Source of the DNA: Phymatolithon calcareum
Lineage: Eukaryota; Rhodophyta; Florideophyceae; Hapalidiales
Length of the DNA stretch: 64,000 nt
Direction: 5' to 3'
Assembly: GCA_977006965.1 (NCBI GenBank)
Contig: OZ345377.1
Location: forward strand, 1,116,001 to 1,180,000
This document shows positions 53,264 through 64,000 of the stretch, piece after piece. Positions within the stretch are counted from its first letter, which is position 1. Each line of letters begins with the position of its first letter. A program made the translations under genes and the position numbers. The notes below the pieces were generated by a model. It did not search any database, was not told the origin of the DNA, and was given only the letters and a program-made list of their open reading frames with translations.

Positions 53264-55775
53264 TGCATATATTATACATCTCTATTTAGAGACGCCTCCT
53301 AAGCATTCTGACGGCAATGAGACGACGGAGAGGCGTTCGCCTGTCGCGCCCGACAAATCATTGGCCGCACTCTAAGTCTACATATGAGAGGACACTATGT
53401 TTAAATATTGTTATAAGCGCTCTCTGCGCACTCATTGCTTTTCCTCTCGTTTATGAACTGCAGACATTCCCTTGAGGAATCGCAATACAAGGCGTTATTA
53501 GTGCAGCTGAGGAATTGCAAGTGTGGTGAGCAATTCCGGACGTACGAATTAACCGGAATCGTGAACACACAGTGGAAGAACAACCAGTGCCAGCCACGAG
53601 AGGCAGGCGACTGCAGTATCGTTGATTGATACTAGATGCCTTCTCTATGGACTAAGATATACCACGGATGCTTTCAGCGGCTCATTTGAAGTCATGCTGT
53701 TCATTCGATGGCAAGAAGGCCTAGTTTTTAGCAACAGATTAGTTGTTATTTAACAAAGAAAACATGTAACTGCCGGAACACATGAATACTGGCTGACGCT
53801 AATTTCAAATCCGCTACGATCCTGATAGCGTCAAGGCCCAGTGCATGGGATAGCGGATAAAGTACAGATTCTAGCAATATGCCCGGCGTTCAAATTGCAT
53901 TCGTTTCTAGCCAGCGTGCGTGCGGTGTTTAGCCGCGGGCTCATGGCTTCAATAAAAAATACTTTTCACTCCCCTAAACGATGGCTATCGTATTTTTCCA
54001 CTATATCACTCTTTTTCTTGCGTACTCTAGCTTCAGCGAGAAAGCGATCCCCTCTAAGATGAAGGTGGCAGTTGATAGCTCGAAAGGTTCTGAAGCCACT
54101 GGTAGCAATTCCTTTCCTATGAAGAAAATAGGGGATTTGATGGTTCTTCGAACCCAGTTTTTTGAAGGCCATGGATTCCTAGTTTAAAGCACTCCTAAGA
54201 CTTTACAGGGGCAGCTTTTCGGTTCTTGTTCATTATAGTATATCGCCTGGTCCCTATTACAGGGACTCGTTATTTTCCATACAATCAATTATGGTGCCGC
54301 TGTAGAGTAGTAGGGAGCCTTGTACCTGTTCCGCCAAGAGAGCCTAGTGCTCATCGCCTCTGATATTATGAAAGGTGAACCAGTTTAGAATAGATCTCTC
54401 TACTTTCGCCGCTTTGAGGAGGTCTTCTCTTGTCGAGCAATGGGCAATCAAAAACAATCCAGATGTCGCCTTCGTCCATTAACAAGTCACCACCAGAAAG
54501 GGATGTTGCCTCAGGAAAAATTCTTGCTCGCTACGACTTCCGATATCGGCAGTGGTGCTTATTGAAGGTGAATGAGAATTTAAGCAAGTGTACGATCTGT
54601 GTCCTGGCCGTAGCATTAGATTCGAGAAACATCACTATGTACATTATTACTTCCATGTAGTGATCATTCAGTTCGTGATGCTCGATATAGTTCTTGCGCT
54701 CACAAGAGCGCATAACTAGACCTCAAAATTTAAACTCGAGGATCAAGCAGGATGGCAACTGGCCATCGCTGCTGTTCTTCTTCGACTACGAACGCAAAAG
54801 ACTCACTCGATGCCTCATAGGAAAAGTTACTGGAATGGCTGAGATTTGTGAGATGATTACGGACCTAATTATAGCATATGCTTGTTGAGCCTGGAAGGTA
54901 AACTCCAAGATGCTCTTTCTTGCAAGCTTGAAAAGGTAAGGCACAGTGACTTGGTATTCCGTATTCACCTCCCGGAACATCCATTGCTTCATCACTTCCC
55001 ATAGTGCCCACATCCTCCGGCTTTGTCGATTTGTACCGTCGACAATTTTTTCTGGGCAAAGTTTATTTAAAAGCCCCACAGACTTCCGAAGATATGGGCA
55101 AGGCTTCCTCAGGTGCTACCTACCTTTGTGTAGCTTACGAAAACGCACAGCCAGAGGGGCGGGTGGAAAAACTTAGGATCTCAGATACCCCATCTAAATT
55201 GCAGAACTCCTGTATTGTTCGCCGTAGACGACCCCGGGTAGCGAGGCGTCATTGTGTGTTCATTGCGCCACATTTTGCAGCTCGGTGATCAGTGCACCGA
55301 GCTCGTTTGACAGCTGATCCGATAGCATGTCGTAACCGCGCATGGCACGTGGCGCGGTACTCGCGTAAGTACCTATTGATTAAGGGCGTTGACATCGTCT
55401 CTATAGACGCTCTGCCGGCAGCGACATACCGCTGGTATTTTAGGTATTCTCCGGAAACCGACTTTTTGCTAGGTGTTGCACGTCTTCTCCACTTCCGCCG
55501 CCGTACTCGCTCCTCGGCTGTTTGGTCCGATAATTTTTCTGCTCAAACCCAGTTAGGGCTTATGACACTAAAATATTACCCGGATGAACTCGTTGCACCT
55601 GACTAATCCGTCCGCGGTCGACATGATGGTTAGTCTGCCTTCCACAAACAGGCTCACAAAGCAGTGCTTTATCTCCAGCTATCTTCTACTTAGATTACGA
55701 CAGGGAGTTATTCATGCTACCTAATTAGGAAAGCACTCCTCTCTGCCTGTCGCTCGAAATATGATTCAATTCCAC
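53264..55775. other. intergenic, probable transposon debris
   Basis: Many short frames (53435-53629, 54430-54660, 54694-54888, 55292-55606) with no recognised domain. A 9-bp-arm hairpin (AGCTCGGTG and complement) lies at 55279-55303. Confidence 0.4.
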
Positions 55776-55913
55776 CTGGAGAATGCGGGAAATATCGAAA
55801 ATACGTATTTTGTAAAAAATAATGATAGTTGCAATAAGAACAGGAAAATGACAAACTTTGCTGCGAACCGTAGGATTTCCTGAATTTTCTTCCTGGATAA
55901 TTCTATGCACTTT

Positions 55914-56818
55914 TTACAAAACCTCAAAATCGGCAACATCATTCACTATAGCATACGTCTCGGCCATAGCCTTGAGGTCAACATAGACGACCTTGGCCGA
56001 GCTTCCCCTCCAAGCCAAGTTGTACTTAGCATCTACATGTGTCTGAACCGGAAACGGTAAAGGAATTCGAGCAATAGACTTGACATCATGAGAGGCCCTA
56101 GCGCGTTTCCTTTTGAGAGCATCCTCGAAACCCAATATCTTTGGGTGATACATTGTATAGCCATCTTTTCCGGTCGAGCACAGCCATTTCTTGTGTAACC
56201 TTAGTAGATCGACGATACTAAAGGGCCAGATAACGGTAATCTCGAGAAACTCGCCTCCCTCAGCAACTGCAATAGCAAACTCTCCAGGCCCAATCCCCGA
56301 CGGGAGCAGTATGGCCACAGTAGCTCTTTTTGTCTTGACACCTGGCTCCTCCCACGAAGAAACAAGGAACAAGGGCTTGAATGAGCCGTCTCCGCTAACG
56401 AGTTCGGCGCCATTGTCGCAATTCAAGTGCACTTCATCAGTATCCCCGGCTGGGTCATTTTCGCTAACCCAAATTCGGCGCTTTTTCGAGTCATGATCCG
56501 AGCGGCGCCTGTCCAGGTCCTCCCCGTCGTCTTCTTCGTCGACACATGCTAAAAATGAAAGAACCCAGAGTAGCATGTCAGAAAACTGCGAAATTAAAGG
56601 AGAGAAATCACAATAGCGCTGTACTCAAAGTTACATTTTGCAAGCTCTTTTTTCATGTTGTTGTAGCATGTGCGAAAATTTGAAAGTTTGTGATCCTGAA
56701 ACACGGGATCCGATTCCCAAACCGTTTTCGGGTCTTCAGTACCTGATATCTGCCCGCTCTTAAACTTTAGGAGCAGAAGCTTGCGAGCAGCAGATCCTTT
56801 GGTCCATTTTGGAGCCAT
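55914..56818 (-). CDS. Harbinger-associated SANT/MADF-like DNA-binding protein (2 exons)
   Basis: Proposed exons are 56818-56635 and 56548-55914. They join in frame to 272 aa across an 86-bp intron (GTAACT...TTTTTAG). The N-terminus (MAPKWTKGSAARKLLLLKF, then VWESDPVFQDHKLSNFRTCYNNMKKEL) has the Trp-start, VW..., and FR-x3-NN pattern of the Myb/SANT- or MADF-like proteins that accompany Harbinger transposases. In known elements this partner binds the transposon ends and carries the transposase into the nucleus. An acidic/basic stretch (DEEDDGEDLDRRR, KKRR) follows and could be a nuclear signal. The C-terminal 180 residues are unrecognised. The ATG at 56816-56818 is the first in the frame. The reading frame appears intact. 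Confidence 0.6.
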
Positions 56819-57172
56819 ATGTGGAGATGAACAGTCAACAACACTGAGGTACCTCGTAGAGCTTGAAGATCGCTCCAAGCTTAGTATTACTCTTGGTCGG
56901 CGAGGCAAAGGGGAAGCCTTACTTTATATACTTAGTATTAGTACTACTCAGAATAAGGAGATTTCAGTCGAAATCACGTCAATACGCATTAGGAGTACCC
57001 GGCTTTGCGCTCAATTTTGTAATGAAAGCAATAAAACTATTGATAAAACGACTACAGAAGGACAGGTGCATAATGTTACAAACTTTAAATTTCTAAAACG
57101 TTTGAAGAGAACATTTGTAACATAAAAATGGTGGTTTGTGATTAGTTTCGGGTTGCTTTATCATCTGACACA

Positions 57173-57692
57173 AGGAAAAGAAAGAGGGGAGGAAATAAAG
57201 CTTCAATGCATTAAAAAATAAATAAAAAACCGTAGTCGTTTCTGCAGACAAATTATGATGGAATTGACGTATCAGAAAAATTAGTGAATGTAATGTACTC
57301 GTGTAAACCTTCCGCAGCGTATTCGAGAACGACACCTAATAAATGCTCACCGGTTACGTAGCGCTAATAACCTGACAGTGTATTCGGGGCTCCAAGACTT
57401 AATCCATACGGTTTGCGTGTTGGCCTCACCCAAGCTCTTCGAGGCCAGTACAGTAGCACAAAATCTCGCTTTCGTGCACAAGCTGTGCCCATTCCTAAAC
57501 GTGGTCATTATTTTTCACCATAGAGTGGATGCACAATCTTTAGCTCCCCCAACATTCATCACGGCAAATAATACAGGGGTAAGTTATTGAGAGTAACTAT
57601 GGTTTCATATTTGTTTTATTGATGCGAGTGGGTAGATTCAAATAAAGCCCATCATTGTGTTTCTACAAACTTCGGTTTCTATACTCTTTGCT
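57173..57692. repeat. left arm of a 520-bp inverted repeat
   Basis: This is the exact-length reverse complement of 58865-59384, with no indel and no difference in the stretches compared. It contains a 70-codon frame (57378-57590) that recurs in the other arm with the identical peptide. The frame has no recognised domain. Confidence 0.9.
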
Positions 57693-58006
57693 TTCTTCCC
57701 TCTCTTTCCCTTGTTCAAACTGTCCTGATTGTGTCAGGATAGGCGAGATGTGTTAGCTCCCTATAAATGTTGAAATTTTAATATTTCTGAGCGATAGCTC
57801 CACGTGGAGGAAAATTGCGAATTAATGTAAACAATGAGAGCATGTGATTAGTGCAGTAAGAGAACTGCTCTTTTCATTGCGGATCTAGATACGATACAAA
57901 GTATATTACCTTGGTTTTTTCAAAAATATATGTATGTGCCGTGAATTTTTTTCATTCTGAGATTACGCACTTTACAGAACGAAACGATTACACAAGAAAT
58001 TCGTCA

Positions 58007-58470
58007 AGCGAAAGTTTCGCGCCGACAAAACACGCCATCGAAAGTTTCGCTTTCCTGTTCTAGCCTAGGCGAAAGTCTGTAGACAATGATTAGCAATGCC
58101 ATCGTTCTTAGCGAAAGTTCGCTCTCTGATGTCGGAACTACCAAGTTTTGGCAAAAAGAATATAAAAAATGCTCAGATTCCTGGCGAAAGTTGTCTGCGA
58201 AAGTCGAAAGTTTCGCGAAAAGCGAGAAACTTTCGATTTCTAGAGGCAACTTTCGCAAGGAAAATAAAAGACATTTTAAGATTGTTTTAGATAAATCAAG
58301 AGATCTCATTGAGTACTACAAACTTTTGCGAAATCATTGAGAATTGGTCAAGTTTTGAGCAGAATGGAATCAATTAAAGTCAGGCGGTCGGCGAAAGTTT
58401 CGACTCTGGCAATTTCATGACACGTGTTCTTGGCGAAACTTTCGCAAACTTTCGCTCGACAAATCCTGAT
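58007..58470. repeat. cluster of GCGAAAGTTTCGC-type repeats
   Basis: At least ten full or partial copies of GCGAAAGT or ACTTTCGC occur here, several as the palindrome CGAAAGTTTCG (near 58010, 58039, 58204, 58390). Both orientations are present and spacing is irregular. They lie in the 1,172-bp core between the 520-bp arms. A weaker copy lies near 58560. They look like protein-binding iterons. Confidence 0.8.
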
Positions 58471-58864
58471 TCGTAACTCTTCGTATCATACCCTAGTTTC
58501 ATAAATTCAATGAATACTGCACGCTGTTCACGGCGCTACAAGCGAGCAGCAGCTATCCGAAAGTTTAGTTCAACAGTCAAAACTGTCTCCGATAGACACG
58601 CTGGATATGCAAAGATTCAACATCGTCTAGAGGAGGAGGATAAAAATTTATCGGATTCCTCAAGGGGGTGAAACTAAAAAATTTGCCTAGTTCTCTCCAA
58701 AATTTCGCTCTGATGACCGCAGGACAGAATTAGTCTAGTATACGGGCAATAGTTGTTCCTATAGCAAAATGCCGGAGGGTGAAGTTTTCTTGCTCTCTTT
58801 GTCCGTGCAAAATTTTCGCTTTGCAAAGTTCGGAGCTGACATCTTTTCAGTAAGAGGGTAAGAG

Positions 58865-59384
58865 AGCAAAGAGTATAGAAACCGAAGTTTGTAGAAACAC
58901 AATGATGGGCTTTATTTGAATCTACCCACTCGCATCAATAAAACAAATATGAAACCATAGTTACTCTCAATAACTTACCCCTGTATTATTTGCCGTGATG
59001 AATGTTGGGGGAGCTAAAGATTGTGCATCCACTCTATGGTGAAAAATAATGACCACGTTTAGGAATGGGCACAGCTTGTGCACGAAAGCGAGATTTTGTG
59101 CTACTGTACTGGCCTCGAAGAGCTTGGGTGAGGCCAACACGCAAACCGTATGGATTAAGTCTTGGAGCCCCGAATACACTGTCAGGTTATTAGCGCTACG
59201 TAACCGGTGAGCATTTATTAGGTGTCGTTCTCGAATACGCTGCGGAAGGTTTACACGAGTACATTACATTCACTAATTTTTCTGATACGTCAATTCCATC
59301 ATAATTTGTCTGCAGAAACGACTACGGTTTTTTATTTATTTTTTAATGCATTGAAGCTTTATTTCCTCCCCTCTTTCTTTTCCT
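58865..59384. repeat. right arm of the 520-bp inverted repeat
   Basis: Mirror of 57173-57692. Each position x pairs with 116557 minus x throughout. The two outer flanks share no similarity and show no evident target duplication. Confidence 0.9.
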
Positions 59385-59642
59385 GATATAAGGTATTGTT
59401 GATAGATTATCGCCACGCCGGATAGACTGATTGGACACATCAATTTAGCTCGAAATTGTTTTGCAACTTATTGGTTCATAATATTTGAACGTCCTCCCAT
59501 GTAACATGTCGTCCTCCACGGCGGGCCTAGTAGACAAAAATAAGGGAGAGAATAGAGTGTAGACATCCTACTCTCTCCCTTATATTCACGACCTGATATA
59601 GACCAATCCAACGTAGTAGACAAGATAACCAAGAGAAGCGCA

Positions 59643-60571
59643 ATGTCGAAGAGTTTTGTGCGTCTTGCATCATCAACGTTCGTACATTGTGCTCTCAGCA
59701 TTCTGGAGCGAGCGGCTGGACTATCTGCTGTTGTTCTGAATAGACGTTTCATGGCCCTATTTGGCGTCACACCTCAGGTTTGTGCAATTATATGGAACGA
59801 TATAGGTAACTCAATGCCGGCTAAATCCAGTCCTCACCATTTGCTGTGGGCCCTCCTATTTTTAAAAGCCTATGCATCCGAGCACCACAATACTGCTTTG
59901 ACGAAAGCTGATGAAAAGACATTCAGGAAGTGGTGCTGGATATTTGTAGGTCTAATTGCTGATCTGAAAATAGTAAGTACTTTCCACTTGAAATTACTTG
60001 TGTCTCTCCTTTAGGCACAATATTCTTTTGCTAACTGACAATGAAGATAAAATGGGAGAACCGGCTTTCAAATAATCACAGTATACGTTGCAAGGTTTCC
60101 GTCGATGGCACAGACTGTCGAATTTCTGAGCCATCCCCCTTTAGCTCGAAGTGGTATTCCCACAAGTTCAAGGGGCCTGGAGTTCGCTTCGAAATTGGAA
60201 TTTGTATCTCTACTGGCTTTATTGTTTGGGTGCATGGCCCTTTTCACTGTGGGACCTTCACTGATTTAAAAATCTTTCGAATGGGAATGAAAAAGGAGCT
60301 TCTTCCAGGCGAGAATGTTATTGCAGACCGTGGTTACAATGATGAACGCTGTGAGTACACTTCTGGAGCAACTGAAGACGTTCCCAATCGACTTCATGCG
60401 ATCTCCAGAGCCCGACATGAAACTGCGAACAGAAGACTAAAACAGTTCGGTGCTATAGGTCAGCGGTTCCGTCATGATGTGAGGCGTCATTCCGCCTGCT
60501 TTCACGCAGTTTCTAATTTGACCCAGATTATGATACAAGAAGAAAACCCTCTGTTTCAAATCGATTACTAA
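59643..60571 (+). CDS. PIF/Harbinger-type DDE transposase (2 exons), apparently intact
   Basis: Proposed exons are 59643-59972 and 60047-60571, giving 284 aa. The 74-bp intron starts GTAAGT, has GCTAAC before its end, and ends ATGAAG. Splicing joins ADLKI to IKWENRL in frame. The catalytic blocks are complete: VDGTDCRI (Asp130), HCGTFTDLKIFR, VIADRGYND (Asp204) and RHETANRRLKQFG (Glu235). This matches the DDE_Tnp_4 / Harbinger family, which cuts and pastes by DDE chemistry and usually targets 3-bp sites. The N-terminal part may be a helix-turn-helix (FMALFGVTPQVCAIIW). No stop or frameshift was seen, so the element may still move or mobilise MITEs. Confidence 0.8.
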
Positions 60572-60887
60572 ATAAATATGTAAAAATTGACTCAAATCCT
60601 AAAAACATTAGCATTACTCCGTAACAATTATACGCCTCAATTTTCGATATTTCCCGCATTCTCCTGGAGCAAACGCAGTGGTTCCACGATTCCGCGTGCG
60701 AGATATACATTCAATACGGAAAATCATCGATCTTTTAATTTGTCTATGAGATCTGCTTTTTGTCAGGAGTCATGAACATAAACAGAGTCAATAACCAAGT
60801 CTTCGCAAAATATGCGCTATTCTTCTCACCTTGCACAGGTGCTAGTGACACCGCGCCACGCCATTATTGTATTTCAACTTTGGTGTT

Positions 60888-62753
60888 TCAAGGAGCTGAA
60901 GTTGTACCACGGATTTGACGAGAGCCTTCTAAAGAAATCACGACCAAGCCAGCTTGAGAAATGTCCACCAGTCCCTTCACGAAAAATTTACCGTCAGGCT
61001 GACTGTCGAGAGCCCTCACTCCGTGTTCGTCCACAATGAACTTTTCGCCCCACACACTTGTGCTGCCGACCGTCTCCCGCGGCCTCGAAATCCTGTCCAA
61101 CACAAGTGGTCCTGTTGCGGTATTTCGCAAGAAGCCAGTGCCATGGCTGTGCAGAATCCTGGACGGACGGGGGTCTGTGGCAACCAGCCACAGAGTTTCG
61201 TTGTAGGAGAGACCAAGAAATCGAGCGAGACATGACATTTTCTTGATTTCTATGGTGCTTGTCAACAGCACTTTGACGTAATTATCGTGCACGGACAGGT
61301 ACTCTGCGGTTACCAATAGAAGAAACACAGGCCCTGACACTTTCACTACAGCATCAATCCTGTCCTCCCAACGAAGATTTTTGCGAGTAGCTGCGACCAA
61401 ACCAAACCCAAAGCTCAATAAAATCAAAATCCAAAGTAGGGCCGCACTAAGATTCGAAACACCCGATATTAGGGCGTCGGGGGTAATCTGCATTTTGCGC
61501 AGCATGCTCCGGTAAGCCTCGGTTATGGCGTTTTCGCTCTTACCAAATGACCTGTTCAGCAGCACAGTGCGCAACTTGCCGTCAGTTTTCGAAACCTCGG
61601 CGATGTCAATTTGGAAAGCCGACAGTGTCGCCAGTGATTTGAAGCTGAAAAACGCCTGAGGCTCGTCAGCAATCCGTGTCTTGGGAGAAGTTTCGTTCGT
61701 CCCGGAGCATTCGGTGATATATTTACATTCGAAGGCCTCAACAACGTCAGAGGGATCAGGTAGCTCGAAGACGTGTTTTCCCTGATTCTCAAGATATTTA
61801 TCTCTGAAGCATTTCTGACTTGGTTTAGATATGCATAGGGAGCTGTCTGACGCCCCAGGGGGGCACGATGAAAGGAACTCCGCCCGAGAAATGTCCTTCC
61901 CAAACTGCCTGGTTACATGAAGCAATGTGCCCTTGCGATACAACAATAATTTTCCCAGAGAATATTTCATCACAACGCTCTCTCTGCTGTCCGCACTAAT
62001 TCCAATTTGCTGCAACGGGCCTCCAGATCCCGTGCACGCCACCTGGACGATCGACCACAGACAAGCTGCCGCCAAGGGTGATATGCAAAGAATAGATGCC
62101 ACTTCATTGGCGTTAAATTCGTTACGTCGTGGGCGGGGATTAAGCACCAAATCGTCCCCAACAAGTTCACCGAGGGCGCTTCTTGCCGCACTGACTTCGT
62201 TCTTATCCACCATTTGTTCACTCCCGAACAGCTTGTCATGTGACGGATACTGCATGTAGTACACGAGCCAGGACGACAAACAGGCAATCCACACTTCATA
62301 ATTGCAAGATAGAGCACCTGTTTTTTTATCTGACTCAATAAAGCTGGACGGGAATCTTAGTCGGATACCGGCCTGCGTTAGTCGAGTAGCAATTCCGAGC
62401 GCAGCGCCCTTCACTGCTGCCGGATTGTGGGACATATACATTTTGAAGCGCCAAAGCGCCTCTGCCATTGACGATCGAAGTATTGCGTTCTTGATCCGCG
62501 AAAGTACTAGTCCTACTCCAGTAATACGACGCAAGATATCTCGCAGAACCTCTGCCTGCGCGCCGGTCGAATTTCCACTACGCGCCAATTTAACCAAAAT
62601 GCTGTTCGGTGACCTCAAACCGCCGAGATAAGAATTGTACCGTGGAAACTCGCAATAGGGCTGTCCGTCATCCGCTTCCACGATGAGAGCACTAATATCG
62701 AAATTCCAGATGTCGCGGACCTTGACAAAGTTCCAAAGATCGGAGTCCTCCAT
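60888..62753 (-). CDS. uncharacterised membrane protein
   Basis: A 621-aa intronless protein from an ATG at 62751-62753. I recognise no family. Two hydrophobic segments, LLWILILLSFGFGLVAA (about residues 440-460) and VSGPVFLLLVTAEYLSV (about 473-490), suggest a membrane hairpin. Between them is a short basic loop (RKNLRWEDR). The N-terminal 430 residues look globular and rich in Ser and Cys, with a shorter hydrophobic stretch near 225. Four cysteines between about 290 and 350 (SSCPPG, SLCIS, KCFRD, ECKY) could pair as disulfides. There is no N-terminal signal peptide. It ends 224 bp beyond the Harbinger end. It may belong to a lineage-specific multigene family, which a search in red algal proteomes would show. 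Confidence 0.55.
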   Translation of the reverse strand: MEDSDLWNFVKVRDIWNFDISALIVEADDGQPYCEFPRYNSYLGGLRSPNSILVKLARSGNSTGAQAEVLRDILRRITGVGLVLSRIKNAILRSSMAEALWRFKMYMSHNPAAVKGAALGIATRLTQAGIRLRFPSSFIESDKKTGALSCNYEVWIACLSSWLVYYMQYPSHDKLFGSEQMVDKNEVSAARSALGELVGDDLVLNPRPRRNEFNANEVASILCISPLAAACLWSIVQVACTGSGGPLQQIGISADSRESVVMKYSLGKLLLYRKGTLLHVTRQFGKDISRAEFLSSCPPGASDSSLCISKPSQKCFRDKYLENQGKHVFELPDPSDVVEAFECKYITECSGTNETSPKTRIADEPQAFFSFKSLATLSAFQIDIAEVSKTDGKLRTVLLNRSFGKSENAITEAYRSMLRKMQITPDALISGVSNLSAALLWILILLSFGFGLVAATRKNLRWEDRIDAVVKVSGPVFLLLVTAEYLSVHDNYVKVLLTSTIEIKKMSCLARFLGLSYNETLWLVATDPRPSRILHSHGTGFLRNTATGPLVLDRISRPRETVGSTSVWGEKFIVDEHGVRALDSQPDGKFFVKGLVDISQAGLVVISLEGSRQIRGTTSAP

Positions 62754-64000
62754 GTGGGGAATTTCTGCAGCAGACGAAATCGTTAGACAGACATAGCTCT
62801 GTCCAAGCGCTGCCGCGGAGAGATTCAGAATTGATTATGTAGAGGCACATCTTCTTCGATGAGGGCGGAGTACAATATCGAGAATTGGCTCGTATTTGTG
62901 AGCACATGCGCGATAGCGGCGGAAGGCTCTATTACAAAAACCGGGCCCTAAAATCCTATAATTGCCAGGTCCGCCGAGCACTGCAGCACGTTTTTTCCGC
63001 ACAATCACAAAAAAACCTCTGCCCCGCGTCTGTAGTTTATTTCCCATGCTCACAATTTTCATTACAGGACAACAACGCGATGGTCATGATATTTTCCGTT
63101 GTACGAAAATCAGGCTTGTTGTACAGGACACGAAAGCTGAAGAAAAACAGCGGACTTGAACGCGAACTGTGCCATGGAAAGGATGACTTGGGTGGAATAA
63201 AAGATTGCAATGCAGATGGGGCCAGTACGCTGCATGTTCGGGGACTGAGGTGGCAAATGGGGCCATATACGGGGCCTCCATAACCCACGAAAGAAATAAA
63301 TTCTACCCTCGAGGGAACCACGGGGTATTGAAGGGGATGAATTACTGATTGCTGCCCTTATCTCAGTTCGTTTTCGTAAAAGCGCAGTTGGAAATGCATG
63401 TAAAACTTCAAAAGTGATAACAACGCTTCATGCACGCTCCGGAGTAATAGGATGTGTTATAAAAGACTTCATGTTAGTTCCTTGCAAGTTAAGACTGGAT
63501 ATTCATTAGTTCGTGCTTTGTTTTGCGCGAACGCTGGGGCAGACCCAAATACAGTAGTCATGGAACCCTTGGAAACCGTTCCTACAAAAGGGAAAGAACA
63601 ACGAGGCTACGATGCCTAAGACGGATGTTTAATCGGGTTCAGTTGTGGAGGAAATTGGTTCGGGCCCAACGCCGTTATCGACTTTGTAGCCTTACAAAGA
63701 AACTTGGTCGCTATGAAAATGACGGAAGAAATTGAGAATGAATGCAAGAGACCGACACTAGCTCTACCTGGAAGAGAAATAAGAATCAAAAAAATACTGA
63801 ACAAATAGTCTGTTGATTAAGGCATGAGAAGCTACCCCTTGGGAGCTCTTTTATATTTTAAAAAATAATCTTAACAAATATGCCATATGTCGTCAAACGA
63901 AAATGAGATATCGGGTGCATTAGTTTTGCCATGAGCACTTGACTAGACAATCCATGACTTGATGAGAAACAAGTGAGTCAGAAGCAGGGGTCCTATCCAG
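62754..64000. other. intergenic to the right edge
   Basis: Short frames on both strands (62885-63283, 63523-63735) have no recognisable motif. The first 300 bp should contain the promoter of the membrane-protein gene. Confidence 0.4.

Larger units (their letters stand above)
55776..60664. mobile_element. two-gene Harbinger-like DNA transposon with a nested palindromic insert
   Basis: Inverted 25-bp sequences beginning GGAGAATGCGGGAAATATCG lie at 55776-55800 and 60640-60664 with no mismatch. Between them are two divergent genes: a minus-strand DNA-binding-type protein and a plus-strand DDE transposase, the usual gene pair of PIF/Harbinger elements. The span is 4,889 bp. Removing the 2,212-bp palindromic block between the genes leaves 2,677 bp, a normal size for a compact Harbinger element. 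No clear 3-bp target duplication was seen, so the exact ends are uncertain. Confidence 0.65.

Noticed and set aside
57378-59179. Two paralogous 70-aa genes
   Set aside because: The identical frames are the same sequence in the two arms of the inverted repeat, with no domain or start context supporting a gene.
1-64000. tRNA, rRNA or other structural RNA genes
   Set aside because: I looked for A/B-box-like promoter sequences and cloverleaf patterns and saw none. A covariance search (tRNAscan-SE, Rfam) was not possible here.

Overview
This is nuclear DNA from a photosynthetic eukaryote. The best guess is a red alga with an intron-poor, transposon-rich genome (a florideophyte such as Chondrus), but this is inference from gene content and not a database match. 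The supporting facts are: an 8.7-kb ATR kinase gene without an intron, a ClpR plastid-protease subunit whose predicted transit peptide has a Phe near its N-terminus, a few short introns (74-224 bp) with GTACGT/GTAAGT donors and CTAAC-like branch sites, and compact clusters of housekeeping genes between blocks of transposon debris.

Layout. 1-5.1 kb is transposon debris: two piggyBac-like 3' ends tail-to-tail, a second unidentified element, and a hAT remnant. 5.2-6.9 kb is a decayed plant-type phospholipase D. 8.9-31.3 kb is a conserved gene block: a GATA-type zinc-finger protein, ATR, a UBE2H-like E2 (four exons), an F-box-like protein of unknown function, ClpR, an OS-9-like ER lectin, a small unknown gene, an enoyl-CoA isomerase and a membrane-anchored purple acid phosphatase. 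31.3-35.9 kb is mostly repeats, ending in a hAT-type MITE inserted into a palindrome about 260 bp upstream of the next gene.

35.9-40.0 kb is the standout: a 1,375-aa NLR-like (STAND) protein. It has an N-terminal helical domain resembling RPW8/HeLo-type pore formers, an NB-ARC ATPase, and a WD40 sensor with 11 nearly identical 43-residue repeats. The variation among these repeats is concentrated at a few positions. This is the architecture of fungal HNWD allorecognition receptors, and this copy looks intact.

40.5-41.4 kb is a broken polyprenyl (solanesyl-type) diphosphate synthase. 41.7-41.95 kb is a Harbinger-type MITE. 42.5-50.7 kb holds a large Zisupton/KDZ-like transposase (one frameshift, one stop) and, downstream on the same strand, a protein with a C-terminal Ulp1/C48 SUMO-protease-like domain in which a conserved Trp codon has become TAG. 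52.07-53.26 kb is a nested insertion: a TTAA-targeting element inside a second copy of the hAT MITE. 55.8-60.7 kb looks like a two-gene Harbinger element (intact DDE transposase plus a DNA-binding partner protein). A 2.2-kb palindromic element lies in its divergent promoter, with exact 520-bp inverted arms and a core packed with GCGAAAGTTTCGC-type repeats. 60.9-62.8 kb is an unrecognised membrane protein.

The housekeeping genes cover DNA-damage signalling, ubiquitination, plastid proteolysis, ER quality control, fatty-acid oxidation and phosphate metabolism, with no sign of a shared pathway. No tRNA, rRNA or CRISPR array was seen. Everything was read by eye, so element boundaries and homologies need sequence searches.
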